Shown in pieces: positions 7,896 to 17,734 of a stretch of DNA of 64,000 nucleotides. Location: positions 3,417,001 to 3,481,000 of the forward strand of contig NZ_JAQFII010000001.1 in NCBI RefSeq assembly GCF_029504575.1, given 5' to 3'. A model generated the notes under the pieces. That model saw nothing but the letters and a program-made list of their open reading frames with translations, was not told where the DNA came from and did no database searches. The position numbers and the translations under genes are program-made. The stretch's first letter is position 1, and the number at the start of each line of letters is the position of its first letter. The DNA comes from Streptomyces sp. SPB162 (GTDB taxonomy: Bacteria > Actinomycetota > Actinomycetes > Streptomycetales > Streptomycetaceae).

Positions 7896-9143
7896 CCCGG
7901 GCGGATCCGCGAGCGGATTCTCGGGCGGAATCTCGGGCGGATCCGCCCCGCCGGAGACGGACGGCCACCGCCGCCAGGAGCACCAGGCCCATCAGCGGGT
8001 ACGGGGACGCGAGGGGCTGCTGCCACCAGGCGAGGTGGAGATCGAGGTCACCGTCGTGCGGGGTGAGCCACATGCTGCGGCCGGCGAAAGCGGCGCCGGC
8101 CGCGAGGACCGCGGCGCGGCGCAGCGGGCGGCCCCGGGTGTGGGCGGCGAGCAGGACAAGGAGCGGGACGCACCACACCCAGTGGTGCGACCAGCTGATC
8201 GGGGAGACGAGGAGCGCGGTGACGGCCGCGCAGAGCACGCCCCACGCCTCGAACCCGCGGCGGGCGGCGCGGACGGCGACGGCCAGCCCCGCGCCGGTGG
8301 CGAGAGGGCGGCTACCGCCACCCAGGCGGGGCCGGGGTGCGGAGTGTGCAGGAGGCGGGCGACCAGGCCCTGCAGGGACTGGTTGTCGACGATCCAGGCC
8401 TTGCCGACGCGGTCGGTCTCGTACAGGCGCGTGGTCCAGAAGTCGACGGACGCGACGGGCAGGACGGCGACCCCGACCAGGACGGTGCCGGCGAAGGCGC
8501 AGACCGCGGTGGTGGCCTCGCGGGTGCGGCCGGTCAGGGCGAGGTAGACGGCGAAGATCGCGGGCGTGAGCTTGATCCCCGCGGCGATGCCGACGGCGAA
8601 GCCCTTGCCGCGGGCGCCGTCGGGCCGGGACAGGTCCCACAGGACGAGGACCGCCAGCGCCAGGTTGATCTGGCCGTAGACGAAGGTCTGGAACACGGGT
8701 TCCAGGCACAGGGCCCCTGCCGGCAGGGCGATCAGCGCGGCCGGGTGCCCGGCGCCGCGGGGGCGGCCCGTACAGCGCAGCGACAGATGGGTGAGCGTGG
8801 CGAGCAGCCCGAGGTTGCCGAGGACGAAGCCGCCGCGCAGGGCGCCGAGGGGCAGCCACGTCGTGGGCACGAAGAGCAGCGCCGCGAAGGGCGGGTAGGT
8901 GGCCGGGAGGTTCCACCGGGTGACGCGGAAGCCGTAGAGGTCCTGGCCGGAGGCGACGGCGGCGCCTTCGGCGCGGTAGACGAGCAGGTCCGCCATCGGG
9001 ACCGGATACGCCGAGAAGAAGAACGCGTACCCGGCGAGGGCGAGCGCCAGGGCCAGCAGGGCTGCCAGGACGAGCAGCAGCCGGCGGCGGGACGCGAGGC
9101 GTACGGAGGGTGGCGCCGGGCGCACCTCGCTGAGAGCGGTCAC
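7867..9143 (-). pseudogene. GT87-like polyprenol-dependent mannosyltransferase, frameshifted
   Basis: Multi-spanning membrane glycosyltransferase of the GT-C class (DUF2029/GT87), the family that uses polyprenyl-phosphate-mannose. From the GTG at 9143 the frame gives a first helix (LLLVLAALLALALALAGYAFFF), the YPVPMADLLVYRAEG loop with a conserved Asp, ATYPPFAALLFVP, and VYGQINLALAVLVLWDL. The frame breaks near 8312, where CTCTC appears instead of CTC. The remaining protein (LATGAGLAVAVRAARRG, ISWSHHWVWCVPLLVLL, WWQQPLASPYPLMG) continues in another frame to a stop at 7867. Both halves are well conserved in character, so this is a recent frameshift or a base-level sequence error. The tail has GSARDSARESARGSAR-type micro-repeats. 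The 3' end overlaps the XPB gene. Confidence 0.75.
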
Positions 9144-9202
9144 CGCCGCGACGTTAGTGGACCGCCGGGTGGGGGCCGTGCTCCGCCAGGGTCAGCGGTG
9201 GG

Positions 9203-9373
9203 TCAGCGGTGCTTGCCCTCGCTGCCGAGGAGGACGACCTCGACGGCCGTCTGCGCGAAGACGCGGACGGCGCGCAACGTGCTTCCCAGCAGGTGGCGGG
9301 GGTGGTCGTGGCTGGAGCCGAGGGCGGTGCCACCGGCGGCGGAGGGGCCTGGGGTGAAGGTCTGTGTGGTCAT
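9203..9373 (-). CDS. Small conserved-looking protein (56 aa)
   Basis: A short frame starting MTTQTFTPGPS, containing SHDHPRHLLGSTLRAVRVF and ending VVLLGSEGKHR. It has one amphipathic or weakly hydrophobic helix at the end (RAVRVFAQTAVEVVLLG). The composition looks protein-like rather than antisense noise, and the general pattern resembles small hypothetical proteins I recall from Streptomyces. It lies 59 bp upstream of the GT87 gene on the same strand and is divergent from helD. No strong ribosome binding site is seen before the ATG at 9373. An in-frame extension to 9439 is possible but less likely. Function unknown. Confidence 0.5.
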   Translation of the reverse strand: MTTQTFTPGPSAAGGTALGSSHDHPRHLLGSTLRAVRVFAQTAVEVVLLGSEGKHR

Positions 9374-9508
9374 GTACCAAGGGTAGGAAATCCGCCGTTT
9401 GCAGTACATCGGGCGGAAGTCTGAACTCTCCCGTGTCACGTACGCCTCAGGGTTGACGTCCGTCCCCTACGTCGGACCGGGGGTGAACCCTGAGGGTCGC
9501 CGGGGTGT

Positions 9509-9533
9509 CCGCCGGTGTCCCGGACACCGGCGG
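9509..9533. promoter_or_regulatory. 25-bp perfect inverted repeat, probable operator of helD
   Basis: CCGCCGGTGTCC and its exact reverse complement are separated by one C, giving an uninterrupted 12+1+12 palindrome. It lies in the divergent spacer between the small gene at 9373 and helD at 9671. A TATGAT -10-like hexamer occurs at 9565-9570 on the plus strand, so a regulator bound at the palindrome would sit at or just above the -35 region. No T-run follows, which argues against a terminator. The binding protein is unknown. Confidence 0.5.
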
Positions 9534-9670
9534 AAAAGCATTCGCGGCGCCGCGGGCGGGAGCGTATGATCCACCGTCTTGCCGCCTCCCGATGGGAGCG
9601 CCGCCGCCCGGACGGAAACCGGCCGGCTTCTCTCTTCTTCCCTGCGTACGCACAAGCCGGAGGCAAAGCC

Positions 9671-11764
9671 GTGCCCCTGCACGACCAAGACCACGACCAG
9701 GTCCGGACCCAGGACGCCAATCCGCTCCTGGCCGAGCAGACCCACCTCGCCGAATCCCGTTCCGCGCTGACCGCGATGCGCGCCGACGTGGAAGCGCTGG
9801 ACATCACCGATGTGACCGGCAACTGGGTGAACGCCAAGATCCTCGCCGCCGAGATCGACAACCGGATCAAGGCCCTGGCCGACCTCGCACACACCCCGCT
9901 GTTCTTCGGCCGGCTGGACTACCTGCACGCACCCGGCATGGAGCAGGCCGAGGGCGCCGAGGGCGAGCAGTTCTACATCGGCCGCCGCCATGTGCACGAC
10001 GCGCACGGCGACCCGATGGTCATCGACTGGCGGGCGCCCGTCTCACAACCCTTCTACCGGGCCTCCCGCGTCGAGCCGATGGACGTCCGGCTCCGCAGGC
10101 GCTTCGGCTACACCGGCGGGCAGCTGACCGCGTACGAGGACGAGCACCTCACCGACCCGGCGGAGGCCGACACCTCCAGCAAGCTGCTGCAGACCGAGAT
10201 CGAGCGGCCGCGCGTTGGCCCCATGCGGGACATCGTCGCCACGATCCAGCCGGAGCAGGACGAGATCGTCCGGGCCGGCATCGGCGGCACGGTCTGTGTG
10301 CAGGGCGCCCCGGGCACCGGGAAGACCGCCGTGGGCCTGCACCGTGTCGCGTACCTGCTGTACGCGCACCGCGAGCGACTCGCCCGCACCGGAACGCTCG
10401 TCATCGGGCCCAACCAGTCCTTCCTGCAGTACATCGAGCAGGTGCTGCCCGCCCTGGGCGAGTTGCAGGTCAAGCAGGCGACGGTCGACGACCTGGTCGC
10501 GCACGTCACGGTGCGCGGCACGGACCCGGCGGAGCGCGCCCGGATCAAGGGCGACGCGCGGATGGCGCGGGTGCTGCGGCGCGCGGTGCGCAGCGGCATC
10601 CGGATGCCGAAGGAGCCGGTCGTCGTGGTCCGCGGGTCGCGGCGCTGGCGGATCCCGGCATACGAACTCGAAGAACTGGTCCGCGAGCTGATGGAGCGTG
10701 ACATCCGCTACGGCGCCGCCCACGAGGCGCTGCCGCAGCGGATCGCGCACAACGTCCTGGTCCGCATGGAGGAGGCCGGCGAGGCGCCGGACGACCGCGT
10801 CCAGGACGCGGTGGCCCGCAACCCGGCCGTGAAGGCCGCGGTGAAGGAGGTCTGGCCGAAGGCCGACCCGGCGAAGACGGTGCTGCGACTGCTGTCCGAC
10901 GCCGAGTTCCTGGCGGAGTGCGCGGAGGGCATCCTGACGCCGGAGGAGCAGGCGATCGTGCGGTGGGAGAAACCGCCCCGCAGCCCGGCCTCGGCGAAGT
11001 GGTCCGCGGCGGACGCGGTGCTGATCGACGAGGCACTGGACCTCGTCCAGCGCACCCACTCGCTGGGCCACGTGGTGCTGGACGAGGCCCAGGACCTGTC
11101 CCCCATGCAGTACCGGGCGGTCGGACGGCGCTGCTCCACCGGGTCCGCGACGGTGCTCGGCGACATCGCGCAGGGCACCACACCGTGGGCCACCGCCAGC
11201 TGGGAGGAGGCGCTGACGCACCTGGGCAAGCCGGGCGCGCCGGTCGAGGAGCTGACCCGCGGCTTCCGCGTGCCCCGCGGCGTGATCGCCTACGCGTCCC
11301 TGCTGCTGCCCACGATCGCCCCGGGGCTGGCCCCCGCCACCTCGGTCCGCGAGTCGCCCGGCGACCTCGTGATCCGCCGGACGGGCACTGAGGAGTTGGA
11401 CGCGGCCGTGGTCGCGGCCTGCCTCGACGCCCTCGGCCACGAGGGCTCCATCGGCCTCATCGCCGCCGACGACCGCGTCGCGCAGCTCGCCGCCGCCCTG
11501 GACACGGCCGGCCTGCCGTACCTCGCCCCCGGCGAGGAGACCTCGGCGCAGGCCCGCCTCACCCTGGTCCCGGCGACGCTCGCGAAGGGCCTGGAGTACG
11601 ACTACGTGGTCCTCGACGAGCCCGCCGCCATCGTCGGCGGGGAGCCGGACGAGCGCACCGGGCTGCGCCGCCTGTACGTCTGCCTCACCCGTGCCGTCTC
11701 GGGCCTCGCGGTACTGCACGCGAAGCCGCTGCCGGCGGAGCTGGCCGGACAGGCCCGATCCTGA
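9671..11764 (+). CDS. helD: HelD-family RNA polymerase recycling ATPase
   Basis: A 697-residue UvrD/Rep-like SF1 ATPase of the actinobacterial HelD class. The N-terminal coiled arm (residues 10-80, beginning LLAEQTHLAESRSAL) would enter the RNA polymerase channels. It is followed by FFGRLDY, FYIGRRHV and VIDWRAPVSQPFYRA, then Walker A QGAPGTGKTAVGLHRVAYLL (about 211-219). The insert is less conserved. Walker B is VVLDEAQDLSPMQYR (about residue 471). The C-terminal lobe has KGLEYDYVVLDEP and RRLYVCLTRAVSGLAVLH. Relatives remove stalled polymerase, and some (HelR) protect it from rifamycins. I did not recognise a rifamycin-associated element upstream. The GTG at 9671 is set by GGAGG 8 nt upstream. 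Confidence 0.88.
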   Translation: MPLHDQDHDQVRTQDANPLLAEQTHLAESRSALTAMRADVEALDITDVTGNWVNAKILAAEIDNRIKALADLAHTPLFFGRLDYLHAPGMEQAEGAEGEQFYIGRRHVHDAHGDPMVIDWRAPVSQPFYRASRVEPMDVRLRRRFGYTGGQLTAYEDEHLTDPAEADTSSKLLQTEIERPRVGPMRDIVATIQPEQDEIVRAGIGGTVCVQGAPGTGKTAVGLHRVAYLLYAHRERLARTGTLVIGPNQSFLQYIEQVLPALGELQVKQATVDDLVAHVTVRGTDPAERARIKGDARMARVLRRAVRSGIRMPKEPVVVVRGSRRWRIPAYELEELVRELMERDIRYGAAHEALPQRIAHNVLVRMEEAGEAPDDRVQDAVARNPAVKAAVKEVWPKADPAKTVLRLLSDAEFLAECAEGILTPEEQAIVRWEKPPRSPASAKWSAADAVLIDEALDLVQRTHSLGHVVLDEAQDLSPMQYRAVGRRCSTGSATVLGDIAQGTTPWATASWEEALTHLGKPGAPVEELTRGFRVPRGVIAYASLLLPTIAPGLAPATSVRESPGDLVIRRTGTEELDAAVVAACLDALGHEGSIGLIAADDRVAQLAAALDTAGLPYLAPGEETSAQARLTLVPATLAKGLEYDYVVLDEPAAIVGGEPDERTGLRRLYVCLTRAVSGLAVLHAKPLPAELAGQARS

Positions 11765-11840
11765 CCAGCAGATATGAGGAAGTTGTCAGGGCGCGGTAGC
11801 GATCGTGTTCGGGCCGCCGTCTGCGCTTACGCTCGCCCTC

Positions 11841-12537
<697 letters not shown>

Positions 12538-12548
<11 letters not shown>

Positions 12549-14451
12549 ACCCCGGCGCGCCCGCGGCAGGGTCCCGTTCCGCAAGAGCCTGCTCGGACGG
12601 CTGCTGCTCTCCTTCGTCCTGGTCGCGACGTGCTCGGTCGCGGCCACCACCTGGCTGGCCGTGCAGACGACGTCCGGCTCCCTCCAGCAGGAGCAGAGCC
12701 GCTACCTCGCCAACGACGCCCTGATCTACGGCAAGCTCGCCGAGTACGCGGCCACCCACGCGAACTGGGGCGGCATCGCCCCCACCGTCCGCCAACTGGC
12801 CACCACCACCCAGCGCCGGATCGCGGTCACCACCCAGGACCGGCGGCTCGTCGCCGACTCCGCCCCGGTGGGCACCCCGCTCCCGCAGACCCAGTCGGCG
12901 GCCCTCGACCCGCTGCACGTCGACGCCACCATGGTCCCCGGCGCCACCGCGGGCGACATCGACCCGCGCGCCGTCGGCCCGTTCCGGCTGCTCCCCGGCG
13001 AACGCAAGGACCTGCACGCCATGGCCCGGCGCAGCGTCGCCTGCCTCGCCGACTACTCGCTCGCCGGCGAGATCGCCGACGGTCCCAGCGGCCGCCCGTC
13101 CATCAAGGTCGTCGGCGGCGACCCCTCCGGCATGCTGGACGACCTCTGCGGCGGCCGGCGGCTCGCCGCCGCCACCGCCACCGAGAGCTCCGCCGTCGCC
13201 GACCTCAACTCCCGGCTGAAGAAATGCCTCAGCAGCGAGAACCTGCCGCCGCTCGAGCTCAACCCCGACCTCACCTGGGGCCGTTCAGGACCCGTTACCG
13301 TCCAGTCGCCCGCCCCGCGGGCACCGATCAAGGACTACAGCGGCGCGCCGGTGCCGACCGCGATGCCGGTTCCGACCCCTACCCCCGCCGTCCGCGAACC
13401 GAAGGACGGCGGCGTCACCGAACGCAAGACCGCCGACTGCGTCGACGCCGCGCGACGTGACCAACTCCGCGACTTCGTCGCCCCCGCCGCGTACCTCTTC
13501 GTCACGGACCCGAGCGGCGCCACCACCCCGCGCTTCGCCCTCTCCCGCTCCAACACCCTGCGGATCGCCGGCGTCGCGGGCCTCGTCCTCGCCCTCGCCG
13601 CCGCGGTCACCCTGCTGCTCGCCGCCCGCCTCGTCCGCCCCCTGCGGGCCCTCACCGACGCCGCCCAGCGCATGCGGGACGGCGACGACTCGGCGCGCGT
13701 CACCGTCGCCACCGGCGACGAGATCGGCCGGCTCTCCGCCGCCTTCAACGACATGTCCCAGGAGCGCCAGCGCCTCGCCGAGCAGCGCAAGGCGATGGTC
13801 AGCGACGTCGCCCACGAACTGCGCACGCCGGTCAGCAACATCCGGGGGTGGCTCGAAGCGGTGGAGGACGGCGTCGCGGAACCCGACGACGCCCTCAACT
13901 CCTCGCTCCTGGAGGAGGCGCTCCAGCTCCAGCACATCATCGACGACCTGCAGGACCTGGCCGCCGCCGATGCCGGGACGCTGCGCGTGCACCCGGAGGC
14001 GGTGCGCCTCGGCGACATCCTCGACCAGGTCGCCTCGGCCCACCGCGCCCGCGCCGCGGCCGCCGGGGTCGCCCTGACCGTCACCCCCGCCGACCTCGGC
14101 CTCCAGGCCGACCCGGTCCGCCTGCGCCAGGCGGTCGGCAACCTCGTCTCGAACGCCATCCGCCACACCCCACCGGGCGGCAGCGTCTCCCTGAAGGGCC
14201 GCAGTGACGACGGTCACATCCTCATCGATGTCGCCGACACGGGCGCGGGCATCGCCCCCGACGACCTCCCGCACGTCTTCGACCGCTTCTGGCGAGCCGA
14301 GAAGTCCCGCAACCGCAGCACCGGAGGCAGTGGCCTGGGCCTGTCCATAGTCCGCCAGTTGGCGGACTCCCACGGCGGTCAAGCCACCGCCACGTCCCCC
14401 GGCCGGGACCAAGGCTCCACCTTCACCCTCCGGCTGCCGGCCGGCCCCTGA
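12538..14451 (+). CDS. Sensor histidine kinase with large extracellular domain
   Basis: A 637-residue membrane sensor kinase, partner of the regulator at 11841. The first membrane helix is near residues 20-45 (LLSFVLVATCSVAATTWLAV). A roughly 300-residue extracytoplasmic sensor follows, with four Cys (ACLADYS, DDLCGG, KKCLSS, ADCVDA) that could form disulfides and a Pro-rich stalk (PTAMPVPTPTPAV). The second helix is IAGVAGLVLALAAAVTLLLAA, then HAMP (VRPLRALTDAAQRMRDGDD). The HisKA H-box is SDVAHELRTP with His426. The catalytic domain has NLVSNAIRHT, DVADTGAGI and GGSGLGLSIV. The signal is unknown. The cysteine-containing ectodomain suggests sensing of envelope stress or a small ligand. Confidence 0.92.
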
Positions 14452-14456
14452 GGCTA

Positions 14457-14619
14457 AGGGCCGTCCCGTAATCCCTGGTGGATCAGCGCGCGGCGTCAGG
14501 TGCGGTGCATCGCACGGCGGCGGAGGAGCGCCCGCATAGGACGTATTCGGGCGTTCCGACAACGCGGCGAGGTGCCGTAACTGTCGTCGGGCGCCCGCCA
14601 GGGATTACGGGACAGCCCT
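14457..14619. mobile_element. MITE-like element, 163 bp with 22-bp terminal inverted repeats
   Basis: The left end AGGGCCGTCCCGTAATCCCT (14457 onward, 22 bp) and the right end (14598-14619) are reverse complements with one mismatch in 22. The inner 119 bp is unrelated to the flanks and has no reading frame. Size, long terminal repeats and position between the convergent histidine kinase and cutC genes fit a miniature inverted-repeat transposable element. No clear target duplication was found. The arms could also act as a weak bidirectional terminator. Confidence 0.65.
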
Positions 14620-14669
14620 GAGGTCGGGGGCCCCGGAGGCGCCGGCCCCCCGGACCCACCGACAGCCGG

Positions 14670-15383
14670 TCAGCCCACCGGCACCGGCGCGTCCAGCAGC
14701 GCCCGCCACTCCCTCATCGCGGCGACGTCGACAGGGGAAGCCCAGCCCGCAGGGCGAACCGCTCCGCCGACGTGGAACGCGTCGATCCCCGCCGCCCGCA
14801 GCGCCGGCAGGTGCTCGCGGTTCAGACCGCCGCCCACCAGGATCCGCGGCTCGTAGCCCGGTTCCGGATCCGCCGTCAGCGTCCGTGACGCCTCCGCGAC
14901 CAGCACCGCGAGCCCGTCGTCGACGCCCTTGGCCGACCCGGCCGTCAAGTACGTGTCCAACCCCGGCAGTCCCGCCAGCTGCAAGCGCACCGCGTCGCGG
15001 TCCGCCGCGCGGTCGAGGGCGCGGTGGAACGTCCAGCTGCAGCCGTCGATGACGTCGGCGACGGCATAGACCGCTTCGAGGTCGGCCCCGCCGCGCCCGT
15101 CGAGGAAGCCGAGGACGAACTCGTCCGCGCCCTCGCGGCGCAGCCCCTCGGCCGCCGCGCAGAGCGCGTCGATGTCGCCCGCGTCGAAGCCGTCGGAGAG
15201 CCGGAGCATGACGCGCAGCGGAATGTGCACGGCGGCGCGGATGGCGGCGAAGGTCTCGCGCGACGGGGTCAGGCCGTCCGCGGCCATGTCGGTGACCAGC
15301 TCGAGGCGGTCGGCGCCGCCGGTCTGGGCCGCAACGGCGTCGTCGACGCCGAGGGCGATCACCTCGAAAATTGGTCTAGACAT
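14670..15383 (-). CDS. cutC: CutC-family protein (copper homeostasis annotation)
   Basis: A 237-residue TIM-barrel protein of the CutC family, cytoplasmic. It begins MSRPIFEVIALGVDDA and shows the family landmarks GGADRLELVTD, GLTPS, RVMLR, DEFVLGFLDGRGG, FHRALDRA, LTAGSAKG and ILVGGGLN followed by FHVGGAVR. Length is typical (about 230-250). The family was named for copper tolerance in E. coli, but later work questions a direct role in copper and the reaction is unknown. The ATG at 15383 is 60 bp from the divergent HD-domain gene. A much longer in-frame upstream extension is antisense to that gene and is ignored. Confidence 0.88.
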   Translation of the reverse strand: MSRPIFEVIALGVDDAVAAQTGGADRLELVTDMAADGLTPSRETFAAIRAAVHIPLRVMLRLSDGFDAGDIDALCAAAEGLRREGADEFVLGFLDGRGGADLEAVYAVADVIDGCSWTFHRALDRAADRDAVRLQLAGLPGLDTYLTAGSAKGVDDGLAVLVAEASRTLTADPEPGYEPRILVGGGLNREHLPALRAAGIDAFHVGGAVRPAGWASPVDVAAMREWRALLDAPVPVG

Positions 15384-15443
15384 ATTGCCAAGAGTGCCAC
15401 AATCAACACCCCCGCGCGAGCCCTCAGGCGCACAATAGCCACC

Positions 15444-16136
15444 ATGGCTGTCACCCCCGACACGACGCACCCGCAGCATGCCGCTTTGCTCACCCAATGG
15501 TGTGACCTGCTGCGCCGCACCCGGGTCGCCCCGATTTCGGATACTCCCGGCCCCGAAGCCCCCGCCCCCGAGGCCTACGGCGAGGACCTCCTCGGCCGCT
15601 GGGCCGAGGAGCAGCGCAAGTACCACACCACCGATCACCTGGTCGCCGTCATCCACCACATCGTCGAGCTGGCCGCGTACGCCGACGATCCGGACGCCGT
15701 ACTGCTCGCCGCCTGGTTCCACGACGCCGTCTACCGCCCGGACCGCTCCGAGAACGAGGAGCGCAGCGCCGCACTGGCCGAGCGGGCGCTGACCGAGGCG
15801 GGGGTCGACGCCGCGCGCGTCGCCGAGGTGGTCCGGCTCGTCCGGCTCACGACCAGCCACGACCCGGCGCCCGAGGACCGCAACGGCGAGGTCCTGTGTG
15901 ACGCGGATCTCGCGGTGCTGGCCGGCGAGCCGGCCGCGTACGCCGCCTACGCCGCCGCGGTCCGCCAGGAGTACGGCTTCGTGCCGGACGACGACTTCCG
16001 CTCCGGCCGCGCCGCCGTCCTGCGGCAGCTGCTGGACCTGCCGCGACTCTTCCGCACCCCGATCGGCCACGAGCGCTGGGAGCACATCGCCCGCCGCAAC
16101 CTCGGCACGGAACTGGAACTCCTCCTCGCCACCTGA
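15444..16136 (+). CDS. HD-domain metal-dependent phosphohydrolase
   Basis: A 230-residue cytoplasmic protein. The HD core is visible as the helix Y(H)TTDHLVAVIHHIVELA with a metal-ligand His, AAWFHDAVYRPDRSENEERSA with the His-Asp pair, LVRLTTSHDPAPED, and VLCDADLAVLAG with the final Asp. Members of this (p)ppGpp-hydrolase-like or nucleotide-phosphohydrolase subgroup mostly lack defined substrates. The ATG at 15444 is 60 bp from the divergent cutC start. Downstream it is separated from the MFS gene by 83 bp carrying short GACGCACCCC direct repeats. The family is confident; the substrate is unknown. Confidence 0.85.
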   Translation: MAVTPDTTHPQHAALLTQWCDLLRRTRVAPISDTPGPEAPAPEAYGEDLLGRWAEEQRKYHTTDHLVAVIHHIVELAAYADDPDAVLLAAWFHDAVYRPDRSENEERSAALAERALTEAGVDAARVAEVVRLVRLTTSHDPAPEDRNGEVLCDADLAVLAGEPAAYAAYAAAVRQEYGFVPDDDFRSGRAAVLRQLLDLPRLFRTPIGHERWEHIARRNLGTELELLLAT

Positions 16137-16219
16137 CCCACCCCGCCTGACCCACCCCGACGCACCCCGACGCACCCCGACCGGGAATACGCGGGCTACC
16201 CGGCGCGCTGGTAACGGTT

Positions 16220-17455
16220 ATGCCCTCCGCCGACACCAGCCGCTCCCGCATGCCCGTAGCCGTGTACGTCCTCGGCCTCAGCGTCTTCGCGCTCGGCACG
16301 TCGGAGTTCATGCTCTCCGGTCTGCTGCCGCCGATCGCCGAGGACCTCGGCGTCAGCATCCCGCGGGCCGGACTGCTCATCTCGGCGTTCGCGATCGGCA
16401 TGGTCGTCGGGGCACCGCTGCTCGCCGTGGCCACGCTGCGGCTGCCGCGCCGCACCACCCTGATCGCACTGATCACGCTCTTCGGCCTCGGGCAGGTCGC
16501 GGGCGCCGTGGCGCCGAACTACGCGCTGCTCTTCGTCTCCCGGGTGATCAGCGCGCTGGCCTGCGCGGGCTTCTGGGCGGTCGGCGCGGCCGTCGCGATC
16601 TCGATGGTCCCGATGAACGCGCGGGCCCGCGCGATGGCCGTCATGATCGGCGGACTGAGCATCGCGAACGTGCTGGGCGTCCCGGCCGGAGCCTTCCTCG
16701 GCGACCAGTTCGGCTGGCGCTCCGCGTTCTGGGCGGTGGCCCTGATGTCGGCGGTGGCGCTCGTCGGCGTGATCGCGCTCATCCCCCGCATACCGATCCC
16801 GGACTCCCGTCCCCGGCTCCGCGAGGAGCTGCGCATCTACCGCGACGGCACCGTGTGGCTGTCCATCGGCGTCACGGCCCTCGCGGCGGGCGGCGTGTTC
16901 TGCGCCTTCAGCTACCTCGCCCCGCTGCTCACCGACGTCGCCGGACTGCCCGAGGGCTCGGTGCCCGCGGTCCTGGGCCTCTTCGGGGTCGGCGCGCTGA
17001 TCGGCACCGCGATCGGCGGCCGGTTCGCGGACGCCCACCTGTTCGGCGTGATGCTCGGCGGCATCTCCGCGTCCACGGTCTTCCTGGCGGTGCTGGCGCT
17101 CACCGCACAGAACCAGGTCGCCGTGATCGTGCTCTCGTTCCTGCTGGGCCTCTCGGCGTTCTTCACCGCACCCGCGCTCAACGCCCGCATCTTCAACGTG
17201 GCGGGCGCCGCGCCCACGCTGGCCGGTGCCACCACCACGTCCGCCTTCAACACCGGCAACACGGCCGGTCCCTGGCTCGGCGGCCTCGTCATCAGCGGAG
17301 GTTTCGGGTTCGCGGCCACCGCCTGGGCGGGCGCCGCCATGACCGCCGTGGCCATCGGCCTCGTGGTCGTCTCGCTGCGCCGGCACGGCGCGAGCCGCGT
17401 CGTCGCCGGCAGTACGCCGGCCCGCGTCCCGGCCCCCGCCGAAGTCTCACACTGA
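16220..17455 (+). CDS. MFS drug exporter, Cmx/CmrA or AraJ-like
   Basis: A 411-residue major facilitator protein with twelve predicted helices. The N-terminal signature FALGTSEFMLSGLLPPIAEDL with GLLISAFAIGMVVGAP is characteristic of the DHA1 subgroup that includes the actinobacterial chloramphenicol exporters Cmx/CmrA and the AraJ/YdhP type. The motif-A-like loop is LRLPRRTTL, and motif C-like glycines occur in GGLSIANVLGVPAGAFLGDQFGWR. The C-terminal half has SAFNTGNTAGPWLGGLVI. Substrate cannot be assigned. Start ATG 16220. The end lies 4 bp from the stop of the converging DUF4031 gene. Confidence 0.88.
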   Translation: MPSADTSRSRMPVAVYVLGLSVFALGTSEFMLSGLLPPIAEDLGVSIPRAGLLISAFAIGMVVGAPLLAVATLRLPRRTTLIALITLFGLGQVAGAVAPNYALLFVSRVISALACAGFWAVGAAVAISMVPMNARARAMAVMIGGLSIANVLGVPAGAFLGDQFGWRSAFWAVALMSAVALVGVIALIPRIPIPDSRPRLREELRIYRDGTVWLSIGVTALAAGGVFCAFSYLAPLLTDVAGLPEGSVPAVLGLFGVGALIGTAIGGRFADAHLFGVMLGGISASTVFLAVLALTAQNQVAVIVLSFLLGLSAFFTAPALNARIFNVAGAAPTLAGATTTSAFNTGNTAGPWLGGLVISGGFGFAATAWAGAAMTAVAIGLVVVSLRRHGASRVVAGSTPARVPAPAEVSH

Positions 17456-17459
17456 CGCG

Positions 17460-17732
17460 TCACCCCGTCACCGGGCCGGCCTTGCGACGGCGCAGCCCCG
17501 CGCCGATGAGCCGCCGCACGATCTCCTTGCTGCCGACCTCCACCGCGCCCAGCTCGACGGCCGCGGCGTAGCGCGCCGCCGGGACGTCGTAGTGGTCCCG
17601 TTCGAACGCCCGCGGGGGGCAGCCGATGCGCGCGGCGAACGCGTGCAGCTCCTCGTAGGAGACGTCGCTCACCAGGTGTGACCACATGCGTCCGTGCCCC
17701 GGCCAGGTCGGCGGGTCTATGTAGACGGCCAC
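17460..17732 (-). CDS. DUF4031 domain protein
   Basis: A 90-residue protein that is essentially the whole DUF4031 domain: AVYIDPPTWPGHGRMWSHLV, SYEELHAFA, GCPPRAFERDHYDVP and an Arg/Lys-rich end (RRLIGAGLRRRKAG). The conserved His, Asp and Tyr in the central motif look like a possible active or metal site, but no activity is established. The GTG start at 17732 comes 2 bp after the stop of the upstream gene (17735-18079), so translation is almost certainly coupled and the two proteins are likely to work together. Confidence 0.85.
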   Translation of the reverse strand: MAVYIDPPTWPGHGRMWSHLVSDVSYEELHAFAARIGCPPRAFERDHYDVPAARYAAAVELGAVEVGSKEIVRRLIGAGLRRRKAGPVTG

Positions 17733-17734
17733 CG

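Noticed and set aside
9440..9670. Rifamycin-associated element upstream of helD
   Set aside because: No match to the element as I recall it. Only an unrelated 25-bp palindrome is present.
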